Assembly (NCBI GenBank): GCA_964587625.1 | Contig: CAZPLU010000007.1 | Location: 8,382 to 72,381 of the forward strand | Direction: 5' to 3' | DNA from: DAOPZJ01 sp964587625 | GTDB lineage: Bacteria > Bacillota > Clostridia > Oscillospirales > JAKOTC01 | Length of the DNA: 64,000 nucleotides | Part shown: one piece after another, positions 8,804-17,987 of the stretch | How positions within the stretch are numbered: position 1 is the stretch's first letter | Layout: each line of letters begins with the position of its first letter | Translations under genes and position numbers: made by a program | The notes under the pieces: generated by a model | What the model was told of the DNA's origin: nothing | The model's database searches: none | What the model saw: only the letters and a program-made list of their open reading frames with translations

Positions 8804-9784
8804 CTATATTCCTTCAACGGTAAAATCATACCGCGGCAGACCGTCAACTTCGGTGAAAATGACATCGTATCCGAGGTGCGCCAACCGCAGCAGGTTTTTG
8901 CGGCGCTGCCCGGCGGCCGCCGAGCGCATTCCCCTCGCAATACAGACATTATAACGCATCGGGGGCATATTTTCCAACGTTTTACGGAGATTGGCGAAGA
9001 AATATTCCCCGGTTACGAGCTCCCCGAACGCCGGGTGGAACGCGCCCGCGAGCGGCTTCGCGCCGGGTGCGAAATCGGCGTGCAGCCCCATCCGGATGAT
9101 CGGAATATTTTTTGACAGCGCTTTTTCAAAAATTTGAACGCAGATGTCCACCGCCTCATCCACCGTTTGGGGCAGATATTCGCCGGTTTTCCACAATTTT
9201 TCGAGCAGGGTGTCCGCAAATACCGCCGTCGGGTAAACGCGCATGCAGCCGGGATCCAGCGAGAGCAGATCGTCGGCGGTTTTCAAATCCTTTCGCGGAT
9301 CGGAGCGGTACAGACCGGTCATCATTTGCAACCCGAGCTCAAAGCCCGCCCGTTTGATCTGTTCGGCGGATTCGAAAACATCCCGTGCGGAGTGGCCGCG
9401 CAAATTGACCTTTAACACCTCTTCGTCGGTGCTCTGCGCGCCGAGTTCGATCACGCCGACGCGGTGTGCCTTTAAAATTTCCAAGACCTCGGCGTTGATG
9501 GCGTCGGGGCGGGTGGAGACGCGGATGCGGGTGAACTTTTTGCCGTCCAAAAAGGGCTGTGCGGCGGTCAGCAGTTCGAGCAGATAAGCACGGGGGACAG
9601 CCGTAAAACTGCCCCCGAAAAATGCGATTTCGAAGCCCGCGCCCGAAACGTCGGTCAACGCCTTCCGGACGCTCTCGGCGGTCGGGAGGGTTTTGATTGA
9701 AGTGACGGCCGACTGGTCGCAGAAGCTGCAGCGGTGCGTACAGCCGGCGTGCGGGACGAAGATTGCGACGATCCCGCGTTTCAC
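8804..9784 (-). CDS. radical SAM protein, Elp3-like
   Basis: The N-terminus carries the radical SAM cluster motif GCTHRCSFC (Cys-x3-Cys-x2-Cys), which binds a 4Fe-4S cluster and cleaves SAM. The Elp3/NifB-like core follows, with IAFFGGSFTAVP and IRVSTRPDAI. The protein has 326 residues and no acetyltransferase domain. It starts at GTG 9784, overlapping the rnc stop (GTGA), so the two are translationally coupled. In Clostridia such a gene is frequently found beside rnc. The substrate is unknown, though tRNA modification is possible by family relation. Confidence 0.8.
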   Translation of the reverse strand: MKRGIVAIFVPHAGCTHRCSFCDQSAVTSIKTLPTAESVRKALTDVSGAGFEIAFFGGSFTAVPRAYLLELLTAAQPFLDGKKFTRIRVSTRPDAINAEVLEILKAHRVGVIELGAQSTDEEVLKVNLRGHSARDVFESAEQIKRAGFELGLQMMTGLYRSDPRKDLKTADDLLSLDPGCMRVYPTAVFADTLLEKLWKTGEYLPQTVDEAVDICVQIFEKALSKNIPIIRMGLHADFAPGAKPLAGAFHPAFGELVTGEYFFANLRKTLENMPPMRYNVCIARGMRSAAAGQRRKNLLRLAHLGYDVIFTEVDGLPRYDFTVEGI

Positions 9785-10470
9785 AGCACGCCCATCAGCC
9801 CGAGCGCTTCCTTTGCCGCGTTCTGCGCCGCTTCCTTTTTGGTCTTGCCGGTGCCGGTGCCGATGACGTTGGAATTGAGCAGTACCGACATGGTGAAGGT
9901 CTTGTCGTGGGACGGACCCTCCTCGTCCGCGAGTTCATAGGACAATATCTCGCCCTTGTTGCGCTGGACAATCTCCTGCAACGCGGTTTTGTAATCCCGG
10001 AGGGCGTTGTGCTTGCTTTTGACCAAATATTTGCCGACAAACGGCAGCACGAAATTCGAAGCGCTCTCCAGCCCCGCGTCCAAATAGATGGCCGCGACAA
10101 TCGCCTCAAACGCGTCGGACAAAATCGACGGCCTGCGCTCGCCGTGGGCGGCTTCCTCGCCCCTGCCGAGCAGGATGTATCGACCCAAATCGAGCTGTTT
10201 GGCATATTCCGCAAGGGCCCTTTCACAGACGGCGGCGGCGCGCATTTCGGTCATGCCGCCCTCGTCCATGTCGGGAAAGCGCCGGAAAATCGCCTCCCCG
10301 ACCACAAAGTCCAAAACCGCATCGCCCAAAAATTCAAGGCGTTCGTTGCAGACAGTGACCTTGCTGCTCTCATAGGCGCACGACGAATGCGTGAGCGCGG
10401 TGATCAGCAGGGAGCGGTCTTTGAAGCGGTGGGAAAGCCGCTGTTCAAAGTCATCGGGGTAAAAGTCCAT
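9781..10470 (-). CDS. rnc: ribonuclease III
   Basis: RNase III cuts double-stranded RNA in rRNA maturation and mRNA turnover. The 229-residue protein has the signature ERLEFLGDAVLDFVV with the catalytic acidic residues, the second acidic cluster (DAFEAIVAAIYLD) and a C-terminal double-stranded RNA-binding domain ending GTGKTKKEAAQNAAKEAL. ATG 10470 follows AAAGGAAATTAAA. Usually plsX, acpP and rnc are adjacent; here acpP is absent and an imperfect palindromic element occupies the gap to plsX. Confidence 0.95.
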   Translation of the reverse strand: MDFYPDDFEQRLSHRFKDRSLLITALTHSSCAYESSKVTVCNERLEFLGDAVLDFVVGEAIFRRFPDMDEGGMTEMRAAAVCERALAEYAKQLDLGRYILLGRGEEAAHGERRPSILSDAFEAIVAAIYLDAGLESASNFVLPFVGKYLVKSKHNALRDYKTALQEIVQRNKGEILSYELADEEGPSHDKTFTMSVLLNSNVIGTGTGKTKKEAAQNAAKEALGLMGVL

Positions 10471-10512
10471 TTTAATTTCCTTTCCTACGGTTACGGGAAT
10501 TTGATATTTGGA

Positions 10513-10660
10513 GTGTAAAGCGTAAAACGTAAAATGTAAAGTTGCGATGCTTTGCAAAACGGTTTCATGATGTCGTTTCGGAAATGCCGCTTGTGTTTAT
10601 TTCATTTCATACGGTCGATGTCATTTCCGAAAATGTCACTTTACGTTTTACACTTTAAAC
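10513..10660. repeat. imperfect palindromic element between rnc and plsX
   Basis: The left part (GTAAAACGTAAAATGTAAAG, then TTCGGAAATG) is mirrored by CATTTCCGAA and CTTTACGTTTTACACTTTAAAC. The nested inverted repeats span about 150 bases and contain no open frame. It may be a MITE-like insertion in the place where acpP usually sits. Confidence 0.5.
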
Positions 10661-10680
10661 TTTTCACTATGAGACGCCGG

Positions 10681-11667
10681 TCAGTTGATCTTGGCGGCGA
10701 TATCTTCGATGACGCCGGTGCCTGCGTAAAGTTCCGCTTTTTTAATCGCGTTCTTGAACGCGTCGGCTTTGGAGCTTCCGTGCGCTTTGATGACCGGTTT
10801 GGCGATGCCGAGCAGGGGGGTTCCGCCGTATTCGGAATAGTCGAAGCGCCCCGCCATGTCGCGGAATTGTTTGGTGACCAGCGCCGCGGCGATTTTGGTG
10901 CGGGAGGTGGCCAAAAAAATCTGCTTGACCTCTTTAAACAACATCCCCGCGAGTCCCTCGGAGAGCTTTAAAATCATATTGCCCGTGAAGCCGTCAACCA
11001 CGGCAACGTCGCAGCCGCCGACCGGGAGATCGCGCGCTTCGACATTGCCGCAGAAGTTGATTTCTTGGACTTCCTTCAGCAGCTTATAGGCCTCGCGCAC
11101 GGTCGGGGTGCCCTTGTTCTCCTCTTTGCCGACGTTGACCAGACAGACGCGCGGGTTGGAAATCGAAAAAACCTTTTCGTGATAGACGGAACCCATCACG
11201 GAAAATTGCTGCAGGTGTTCGGGACGGCATTCGAGGTTCGCGCCCGCGTCGAGCAACAAAAAGCAGCCCTGCGGGTGCGGAATCGCCACCGCAAGCGACG
11301 GGCGTTTGACGCCCTCGATGCGTCCGACGAGCAGAGTGGCGCCCATCACAAGCCCGCCGGTGCTGCCCGCGGAGATGAAGGCGTCGCCCCCTCCCGCGGC
11401 AAGCGTCTTGAGCCCGACCGACAAGGAGCTGCCGGGTTTGCTTTTGACGATTTCACGCGGATCCTCGTCCATGGCGAAGGTGTCGGGCGCGTGAGCGATA
11501 TCAATCCCTTTCAAAGAGATGGAGAGTTTTTCGCAGGTCTCTGCGATCACTTTTTTATCCCCGACCAAAATGATCTGCGAGCCGAATTCGTCGCAGGCGG
11601 CGCGCGCGCCTTTTAAAACCTCGTCGGGCGCGTTGTCGCCGCCGAAACAGTCCAGCAAGATTTTCAT
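10681..11667 (-). CDS. plsX: phosphate acyltransferase PlsX
   Basis: PlsX makes acyl-phosphate from acyl-ACP for phospholipid synthesis. The 328-residue product begins MKILLDCFGGDNAP, the conserved PlsX start, and keeps SAGSTGGLVMGATL and the C-terminal EYGGTPLLGI motif. The length is typical. The start at 11667 overlaps the trmFO stop at 11664 by 4 bases (ATGA), so the genes are in one operon. The acpP gene expected nearby is not in this window at that position. Confidence 0.95.
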   Translation of the reverse strand: MKILLDCFGGDNAPDEVLKGARAACDEFGSQIILVGDKKVIAETCEKLSISLKGIDIAHAPDTFAMDEDPREIVKSKPGSSLSVGLKTLAAGGGDAFISAGSTGGLVMGATLLVGRIEGVKRPSLAVAIPHPQGCFLLLDAGANLECRPEHLQQFSVMGSVYHEKVFSISNPRVCLVNVGKEENKGTPTVREAYKLLKEVQEINFCGNVEARDLPVGGCDVAVVDGFTGNMILKLSEGLAGMLFKEVKQIFLATSRTKIAAALVTKQFRDMAGRFDYSEYGGTPLLGIAKPVIKAHGSSKADAFKNAIKKAELYAGTGVIEDIAAKIN

Positions 11668-12947
11668 GAAAAGTCCTCCTTGAGCGCCCGGTTTGAGAAC
11701 GCCGCATAACGCAGGCGTTTGTCGCGGATTTCCGGGTCTAAATCCGGTAAAATTCCGAAATTCACCCCCATGGGCTGGAAGTTGACGACCGCCGGATCGG
11801 TGATATAGCCGATTAACGCGCCGCTCATCGTGTGAAGCGGCAGCAGTTTCGGGGGTTTTCCCAGCAGTTTCGCGGCGGCGTTATATCCCGCCAAAATTCC
11901 GCACATCGCCGATTCGCAGTACCCCTCAACGCCGCTGAGCTGACCCGCGAAAAAGAGACCGGGGTGGTTTTTTAACGACAGGTCGGGTGCGAGCAGGCGC
12001 GGAGAGTCGATAAAAGTGTTGCGGTGCATGACCCCGTAGCGTATCATCTCGGCGTGTTCAAGGCCGGGAATCATCGAAAAGACCCTTTTTTGCTCGGAGA
12101 ATTTCAAGTTTGTCTGAAAACCGACGAGGTTGTACAGCGTCTTTTCGCGGTTTTCGGCCCGCAGCTGCACATTGGCCCAGGGGCGGTGTCCGGTATTCGG
12201 ATTTTGGAGGCCGACGGGTTTCAGGGGGCCGAACCGGATGGCGTCTTTGCCGCGCTTGGCAAGCACCTCGATCGGCATACAGCCCTCAAAGACGGCGGGG
12301 TTTTTGTCGAATTCGCGCAGCGGAGCGGTCTCGGCGGTGACAAGCGCGCCCCAAAAGGTCTCGTATTGCCCTTTGTCCATCGGGCAGTTGAGATAATCGT
12401 CGCCGCCTTTGCCGTATCGGGAGGCGAAAAACGCCTGTTCCATGTCTACGCTGTCGGCGGTCACAATCGGAGCGACCGCATCGAAGAAAAACAAACCGTC
12501 TCCGCATAGGGTCCGGATGGCCTCGGCCAACCCGCCGTGGCACAGCGGCCCGGCCGCGACCACGCAGACGCCGTCGGGAATTTGATCGACGCGCGCCCGG
12601 CGGATCGTGATGTTGGGGTTTTGCTCAATCAGACGGGTGACCTCGCGCGAAAACAGGTCGCGATCGACCGCCAGCGCGCCGCCGGCGCCGACCCGGCAGG
12701 TCTGCGCCGCCTGCATCGTGACCGAACCCATCCGTCGCATCTCCTCTTTTAACAGGCCTGCGGCGCTGTCAATCCGCTCGGCCTTGAGAGAATTGGAACA
12801 GACGAGTTCCGCCAGATCGGGATTTTTATGCGCCGGGGAAAAAGACGCGGGTTTCATCTCGAAGAGGTCGACTTTGACGCCGAGGTTCGCAGCGGCATTC
12901 GCCGCTTCGCATCCGGCCAACCCGCCGCCGATCACGGTTAGTTTCAT
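11664..12947 (-). CDS. trmFO: tRNA m5U54 methyltransferase TrmFO (folate/FAD-dependent)
   Basis: TrmFO forms 5-methyluridine at position 54 of tRNA, using methylenetetrahydrofolate and FADH2. The 427-residue protein opens with the FAD-binding motif IGGGLAGCEAA, followed by ELVCSNSLKAE, and later has FAGQLSGVEGYCESAM near the C-terminus, all diagnostic for the Gid/TrmFO family. It lies 32 bases after topA in transcription order and overlaps plsX by 4 bases. The topA-trmFO pairing is classic in Firmicutes. Confidence 0.95.
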   Translation of the reverse strand: MKLTVIGGGLAGCEAANAAANLGVKVDLFEMKPASFSPAHKNPDLAELVCSNSLKAERIDSAAGLLKEEMRRMGSVTMQAAQTCRVGAGGALAVDRDLFSREVTRLIEQNPNITIRRARVDQIPDGVCVVAAGPLCHGGLAEAIRTLCGDGLFFFDAVAPIVTADSVDMEQAFFASRYGKGGDDYLNCPMDKGQYETFWGALVTAETAPLREFDKNPAVFEGCMPIEVLAKRGKDAIRFGPLKPVGLQNPNTGHRPWANVQLRAENREKTLYNLVGFQTNLKFSEQKRVFSMIPGLEHAEMIRYGVMHRNTFIDSPRLLAPDLSLKNHPGLFFAGQLSGVEGYCESAMCGILAGYNAAAKLLGKPPKLLPLHTMSGALIGYITDPAVVNFQPMGVNFGILPDLDPEIRDKRLRYAAFSNRALKEDFS

Positions 12948-12979
12948 GTAATCCTCTCCGTTAAGTTAACTTCGCAATC

Positions 12980-15070
12980 TCACTCATCTTTCGCCTTTTT
13001 GGCATAAGTGGCTTTTTCATAGCCGCAGCCCTCTTTGACGCAATAGGTTTTCGCGCCTCTGCCCTTCTTTTGGAACATCGGGGCGCCGCACTGCGGGCAT
13101 TTGTCGGGGATCGGCTCGTCCCAGGTCATGAATTTACAGTCGGGATAACCCGTGCAGCCGTAATATTTCGCGCCCTTTTTGCTCTCACGTTCGACGAGCT
13201 GCTTGCCGCACTGGGGACAAACGCCCTCGGTCTTCTTTTGAAAGGGCTTGGTGGTTTTACACTCCGGATAGCCGGGGCAGGCCAAAAATTTTCCGAACCG
13301 GCCGTTTTTGATGACCATCTTGCGGCCGCAGTTCTCGCAGGTCTCCTCGCTCTCGAGATCGGGCAGCTTGACGCGCTGGCCCTTCATGCTCTCGGCGGCC
13401 TCGGTGAGGGTCTTTGCGAACTCGCCGTAGAACTTGCCGAGGGTCGGCACCATCTCATTGCCGCCGGATTCGATCTCGTCGAGTTGCTCTTCCATATCGG
13501 CGGTGAAGCCGACGTCGACGATTTTCGGAAACTTTTCTTCGAGAAGCTGCGTGACGGTCTCGCCCAAGGTCGTGGGCTTGAAATTTTTACTCTCGCGCTC
13601 GACATATTCGCGCTTCAATATCGTGGATATGATCGGGGCGTAGGTGCTCGGACGGCCGATGCCCTTTTCCTCCATGATTGCAATCAGCGACGCCTCGTTG
13701 TAGCGGGGCGGCGGCTGGGTGAATTTTTGTTCGCCGGTGATGCCCTCGCAGATGGGCTTGTCGCCTTCGGAGAGGTTTGACAGCAGCGCCGCGTTCTCCT
13801 CCTTTTCATCGTTGGAGACGTCGTAGAGGGCGGTAAATCCGTCGAAGACGACGCTGACGCCGTTGGCCTTAAAGAGATATCCGGCGCTCTCGAGCTCGAC
13901 CGCGACGAGGTTTTGGACGCAGGCCGCCATCTGGCTGGCCATAAAACGCTCCCAGATGAGTTTATAGAGTTTATACTGCTCGGGCGTGAGCGAACCCTTG
14001 ACTTTTTCGGGGGTCAGGTCGGGCGTGGTCGGGCGGATGGCCTCATGCGCGTCCTGCGCGTTCTTGGCTTTATAGACATTGCGCTTTTCGGGCAAATACT
14101 TTTTGCCGTAGGCGGCTGTGATATACGCCTCTGCCGCTTTGACCGCCTCGTCGGCGACGCGCAGGGAGTCGGTTCTCATATAGGTGATCAGACCGGTCTC
14201 GCCCACACCCGCGACATGGACGCCCTCGTAGAGTTTTTGAGCGATCTGCATCGTGCGCGCCGACGGCATCGAAAACCGCCTTGACGCGTCCTGCTGCAGC
14301 GTGGAAGTCGTGAACGGCGGAGCGGGGCGCTTGGTGCGCTTGGTGTTTTTGACGCCCGTGACGGTAAACGGGGCTTTTTGGCAGGCATCGATGACCGTAT
14401 CCGCCGCCGCCTTGTCAATCAGTTTGCGTTCGCCGTTTTGATCGCCGAAGAATTTCGCCTTGAACTTGGCGCCTTTTTCGGAGAGCAGCGCTTCGACGAT
14501 CCAGTATTCCTCGGGGACAAAGGCGCGGATCTCGCGCTCGCGCTCGACGATGAGGCGAACAACCACCGATTGCACGCGCCCCGCCGAGAGACCCCGCTTG
14601 ACCTTCTGCCATAAAAACGGGCTGAGCTTATAGCCGACGATGCGATCCAAAATCCGGCGGGTCTGCTGGGCGTCGACGAGATCCGCGTCGATCACGCGGG
14701 GATGCTCCATGCCCTCTTTTACGCCGCTTCGGGTGATCTCGTTGAAACAGACCCTGCGCGCGGCTTTTTCGTCGAGCTTCAAGACCTTGGCAAGATGCCA
14801 TGAAATGGCCTCGCCCTCGCGGTCGGGGTCTGTCGCCAAAAAGATGAAATCACTGTTTTCGGCGGCGTCTTTGAGTTCTTTGATGACCGCTTTCTTATCG
14901 GGCATTTCGATATAGTCGGGGGTGAAATCATGTTCCAAATCGACGGCGAGCTTGCCTTTCGGCAGATCCCGTATATGCCCTTTGGAGGCGATGACCTTGT
15001 AGTCGCCGCCCAAAAATCCCTGGATCGTTCGGCCCTTCTCCGGGCTCTCTACGATGATGAGTTTTGCCAA
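12980..15070 (-). CDS. topA: DNA topoisomerase I
   Basis: Type IA topoisomerase relaxes negative supercoils. The protein (about 696 residues) has the Toprim domain (IIVESPEKGRTI, DPDREGEAI), the active-site region GLITYMRTDS with the catalytic tyrosine, and three C-terminal four-Cys zinc ribbons (first CENCGRKM, second CPQCGKQL, third CPQCGAPM). The start is not certain: TTG 15070 gives the usual family N-terminus LAKLIIVES and has AAAGGA 12 bases upstream; an in-frame TTG at 15091 adds seven residues. It lies between dprA and trmFO in the same direction. Confidence 0.95.
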   Translation of the reverse strand: MAKLIIVESPEKGRTIQGFLGGDYKVIASKGHIRDLPKGKLAVDLEHDFTPDYIEMPDKKAVIKELKDAAENSDFIFLATDPDREGEAISWHLAKVLKLDEKAARRVCFNEITRSGVKEGMEHPRVIDADLVDAQQTRRILDRIVGYKLSPFLWQKVKRGLSAGRVQSVVVRLIVEREREIRAFVPEEYWIVEALLSEKGAKFKAKFFGDQNGERKLIDKAAADTVIDACQKAPFTVTGVKNTKRTKRPAPPFTTSTLQQDASRRFSMPSARTMQIAQKLYEGVHVAGVGETGLITYMRTDSLRVADEAVKAAEAYITAAYGKKYLPEKRNVYKAKNAQDAHEAIRPTTPDLTPEKVKGSLTPEQYKLYKLIWERFMASQMAACVQNLVAVELESAGYLFKANGVSVVFDGFTALYDVSNDEKEENAALLSNLSEGDKPICEGITGEQKFTQPPPRYNEASLIAIMEEKGIGRPSTYAPIISTILKREYVERESKNFKPTTLGETVTQLLEEKFPKIVDVGFTADMEEQLDEIESGGNEMVPTLGKFYGEFAKTLTEAAESMKGQRVKLPDLESEETCENCGRKMVIKNGRFGKFLACPGYPECKTTKPFQKKTEGVCPQCGKQLVERESKKGAKYYGCTGYPDCKFMTWDEPIPDKCPQCGAPMFQKKGRGAKTYCVKEGCGYEKATYAKKAKDE

Positions 15071-15146
15071 TTCTTTATACCATCCTTTCAAGATGTTAAA
15101 TGTGTTGGTAGTGAAGCCGTTTGCCGCTTACGCTCATGTTGATTTT

Positions 15147-16247
15147 TTAAGTGGATTCACGATATCTCCTGCCGGGGAGGGCGACCACATGGCCGTCCAT
15201 CTCCAGTTGCGCAAGCCGTGTGATCAGCGTGCGCACCTCGAATCCCGTGCGGTCGGCCAGTTCGTCGACCGTGAGCGCTCCGTTTTTAAGCTGCAAAAGC
15301 ACCGGGTCGGTGATCTCGGGCTCGGGGTCCAAAATCAGCTTCAACAGCGGTTGTTCATGCGGCTCGGGGAGTTGCAATTTGGTTTTCAAAGACGCGTTCA
15401 GCGCTTTTGAAATATTTTGGGCGCTTGTGACCGGGACCGCGCCCTCTGCGATCAATTCGCAGATTTCGCTCGCGCCGGTGCGGCTGTAGTCGGTCATGGT
15501 CACAAAGACCCGTCGGCCTTGCTCCATCGCGCATTTTGCGGTGATCAAAGCGCCGCTTTTCTCTCTGGCCTCGGCGATGAAAACGCCGTCGCACAAGCCC
15601 GAGACGATCCGGTTGCGGGCCGGAAAAGTGAATTTCGCCGCATGGGTTTCGGGCGGGTATTCGGTTAAGATCAAGCCCTTTTCGGCGATGATCTCGGCAA
15701 GGCGGGCATTTTCGGCGGGAAAGGGTCTCAAAAGACCTCCGCCCCAGACCGCGACCGTAAAGCCGCCGACTTTGAGCGCGCCCTCGTGTGCCGCCGTATC
15801 GATCCCCACAGCCATGCCGCTGACGATCGTGACGCCCGCCGCGGCGAGTTCGCCCGAAATTCCGGCGGCGATCTTTTGTCCGAACGGAGTCATGCTGCGG
15901 GTGCCGACCACGGCGAGAGCGGGCGCGTCGCCGAGCCGTATAAAGGACCGTACATCGCCCCGATAAAAAAGCAGGACGGGGGGATTTTTAATACCCGTCA
16001 GCCGTTTGGGAAACAGCGGGTCGCCGAACGGAAGGATGCCGAAGCCGTGTTTATCGCAGGTGTCGGCGATCTCCTCGGCAGCCATTATAGCATATTTTGC
16101 CGCAAAATCCACCGGTTTCCGGATAAATTCACGGTTTTTGTAGATTTCTTCAAAACCGCCGAATTCTTGAAAGAGCTTGACCGCTCGCACCGAAGGGATG
16201 CCGCAGCTGAGCGCCGTCCAGACCGCGCAGACCTGTTCCCGCGTCAT
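15147..16247 (-). CDS. dprA: DNA-processing protein DprA
   Basis: DprA loads RecA on incoming single-stranded DNA during transformation. The 366-residue protein has an N-terminal helical domain, the Rossmann core with VVGTRSMTPFG and VSGMAVGIDTAAHEGAL, and a C-terminal winged-helix segment (LTVDELADRTGF). ATG 16247 overlaps the stop of the SpoU methylase (ATGA), which argues against the longer start at 16265. The dprA-topA-trmFO order is typical for Firmicutes. Confidence 0.93.
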   Translation of the reverse strand: MTREQVCAVWTALSCGIPSVRAVKLFQEFGGFEEIYKNREFIRKPVDFAAKYAIMAAEEIADTCDKHGFGILPFGDPLFPKRLTGIKNPPVLLFYRGDVRSFIRLGDAPALAVVGTRSMTPFGQKIAAGISGELAAAGVTIVSGMAVGIDTAAHEGALKVGGFTVAVWGGGLLRPFPAENARLAEIIAEKGLILTEYPPETHAAKFTFPARNRIVSGLCDGVFIAEAREKSGALITAKCAMEQGRRVFVTMTDYSRTGASEICELIAEGAVPVTSAQNISKALNASLKTKLQLPEPHEQPLLKLILDPEPEITDPVLLQLKNGALTVDELADRTGFEVRTLITRLAQLEMDGHVVALPGRRYREST

Positions 16248-17023
16248 TTTCCGAACAGCTCCCATAACAATATCGCCGCCGCCGACGCGGCGTTCAGCGA
16301 TTCGGCGCCGCCTTTCATCGGGATGATGACGGGTGTGGCGGTTTGTGACGTTTCGGGTGTGATGCCGTTGGCCTCATTGCCGATGACCAGTATAAAATCG
16401 GCGGGGGGACGGAACGCCGTGATCGAAACAGCGCCGTCGGTGAGCATGGCGCCGTACACCGAAAAACCCTTTTCGGACAGCGTTTTCAGATCGCGCGGAA
16501 AATCCGCGCTCTCATAAGTCGGGAGCCGAAACGAGCAGCCCATTCCGGCGCGCAGCGTTTTCGGCGAAAACACATCCGCGCAGCCGGGTGAAAGCAAGAC
16601 GCCGTCAGCCCCGAACGCCTCCGCCGTGCGCAGGATCGCGCCCAAATTTCCGGGGTCGGACAGGCGTTCGAGCGCCAAAATTTTACCGCGTGAGAGTCGG
16701 GAGACCGGGCGTTTCAGGCCGCTTGTGTCGCACAGGCAAAAAACGCCCTGCGGATTTTGGACACCCGAGAGCGTCTGCGCCACATTGCCGCCGATCTCGA
16801 TCTGTTCAAAACCGGCGCCGTTTTCGAAGAGGGGGAATGCGGGGTGTTTTTCGGCAAATTCGCGGGTGAAAAACAAGGTTTTGACACGGTTCGAAGCGGT
16901 CGCCTCGGCACACAAACGCAGGCCTTCCGCAAAACAGAGGGTGTCTTGTGCGCGCGCTTTGACGTCGGTTTTTAACGACAGCGCATATTTGATCTTTTCG
17001 TTTTTTGTCGATGTGATCATCAT
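16244..17023 (-). CDS. SpoU/TrmH-family RNA 2'-O-methyltransferase
   Basis: The 259-residue protein has an N-terminal substrate-binding domain (ITSTKNEKIK) and the SPOUT motifs ERLSDPGNLGAILRTAEAFG, VIGNEANGI and a final IIPMKGGAESLNAASAAAI that forms the knotted SAM site. It methylates ribose 2'-OH in rRNA or tRNA; the exact site cannot be told from sequence alone. It follows rplT behind a terminator hairpin and overlaps dprA by 4 bases. Confidence 0.9.
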   Translation of the reverse strand: MMITSTKNEKIKYALSLKTDVKARAQDTLCFAEGLRLCAEATASNRVKTLFFTREFAEKHPAFPLFENGAGFEQIEIGGNVAQTLSGVQNPQGVFCLCDTSGLKRPVSRLSRGKILALERLSDPGNLGAILRTAEAFGADGVLLSPGCADVFSPKTLRAGMGCSFRLPTYESADFPRDLKTLSEKGFSVYGAMLTDGAVSITAFRPPADFILVIGNEANGITPETSQTATPVIIPMKGGAESLNAASAAAILLWELFGK

Positions 17024-17033
17024 AGTGCAATAA

Positions 17034-17070
17034 CAAAAGAGCTGCGCACGCGCGAGGCGTGCACAGCTTT
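17034..17070 (-). terminator. terminator after rplT
   Basis: On the minus strand AGCTGTGCACGC pairs with GCGTGCGCAGCT (one G-U pair), followed by CTTTTGTTATT. It lies 8 bases after the rplT stop codon. Confidence 0.7.
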
Positions 17071-17077
17071 TATTCGG

Positions 17078-17728
17078 TTACTTGCCGGTGGCACCGGGTT
17101 TTCTGGTGGTCGATTTCTTCGGGGCGGCGGGGGCGGCTGTCGGCTTTTTGACCGCGGCGGCCGCCGGCTTTTTTGCGGCGGGTTTGGCGGTCGGCGCGGG
17201 CTTTTTGGCGGCTGCCCCGGCCGGTTTCTTTGCCGGTGCGGCGGGCTTTTTGACCGCTGCGGCCGCGGCGGGTTTCTCTGCCGGGGTCTCTTTGGCGGTC
17301 TCCTTCTTGACGGTTTCCTTTTTGGCGGGAGCGGCTTTTTTTTCGATGGTCGCTGCGTCTAGCGCGACTTCCTTGACTTTGCCGTTCTTGGCGGTCTCGA
17401 CCAAGCCCGCAAACGCCTGCGCGTCGCTGATGGCCAGTTCGGAGAGCATCTTGCGGTTGAGTTCGATTCCGGCTTTTCTCAAGCCGTTCATGAACGTGGA
17501 ATAATTCATTCCGTTTGCGCGGCAAGCCGCGTTGATGCGGGCGATCCAGAGCGAGCGGAAATCGCGTTTTTTGAGACGGCGGCCGATATAGGCGTATTGT
17601 CCGGACTTCATGACCGCCTGTTTTGCGGTGTGGAACTTGGAGTGTTTGCTGCCAAAGTACCCTTTCGCGGAATGGATGATCTTATTCTTCTTTTTACGGG
17701 AGATCAGCCCGCCTTTGACTCTTGCCAT
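17078..17728 (-). CDS. rplT: ribosomal protein L20 with a long Ala/Lys/Pro tail
   Basis: Residues 1 to about 118 are a complete L20 (MARVKGGLISRKKKNKI, RSLWIARINAACR), an early assembly protein of the large subunit that also represses its own operon by binding the leader RNA. About 98 extra residues follow, built from AAxKKPA-like repeats, giving 216 residues instead of about 117. The tail is low-complexity and basic, like histone H1-type tails. The gene ends the infC-rpmI-rplT operon. ATG 17728 has GGAGG upstream. Confidence 0.95.
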   Translation of the reverse strand: MARVKGGLISRKKKNKIIHSAKGYFGSKHSKFHTAKQAVMKSGQYAYIGRRLKKRDFRSLWIARINAACRANGMNYSTFMNGLRKAGIELNRKMLSELAISDAQAFAGLVETAKNGKVKEVALDAATIEKKAAPAKKETVKKETAKETPAEKPAAAAAVKKPAAPAKKPAGAAAKKPAPTAKPAAKKPAAAAVKKPTAAPAAPKKSTTRKPGATGK

Positions 17729-17750
17729 GGTGTTTTTCCTCCGAATTTCA

Positions 17751-17948
17751 TTATGAGTAGGGCAGCAGCTTTTTCACCGCTTCGGCGTTGGACTTGTCGA
17801 CATACCCCGCCTTGCGAAGACCCCGCTTGAGCTTGGTGGTCTTCTTGTTGAGAATGTGTCTGCGGTTGGCGTGCGAGCGCTTGACCAGACCGTTCTTGGT
17901 CAACTTGAAACGCTTGGAAGCGCCGGAATGTGTTTTGAGTTTTGGCAT
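17751..17948 (-). CDS. rpmI: ribosomal protein L35
   Basis: A 65-residue basic protein with the L35 signature MPKLKTHSGASKRFKLTKNG and NRRHILNKKTTK. It is a component of the 50S subunit. ATG 17948 follows CGGAGGG. It sits between infC and rplT in the conserved order, 22 bases before rplT. Confidence 0.97.
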   Translation of the reverse strand: MPKLKTHSGASKRFKLTKNGLVKRSHANRRHILNKKTTKLKRGLRKAGYVDKSNAEAVKKLLPYS

Positions 17949-17987
17949 TTTAGACCCTCCGAATTTCGCGGCAAAAGCCGCTTTTGA

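Noticed and set aside
8611..8949. Upstream extension of yunB
   Set aside because: Pro/Arg-rich sequence without family similarity, running through repeats.
9763..10518. 251-residue plus-strand frame over rnc
   Set aside because: Antisense to RNase III, whose motifs are unambiguous.
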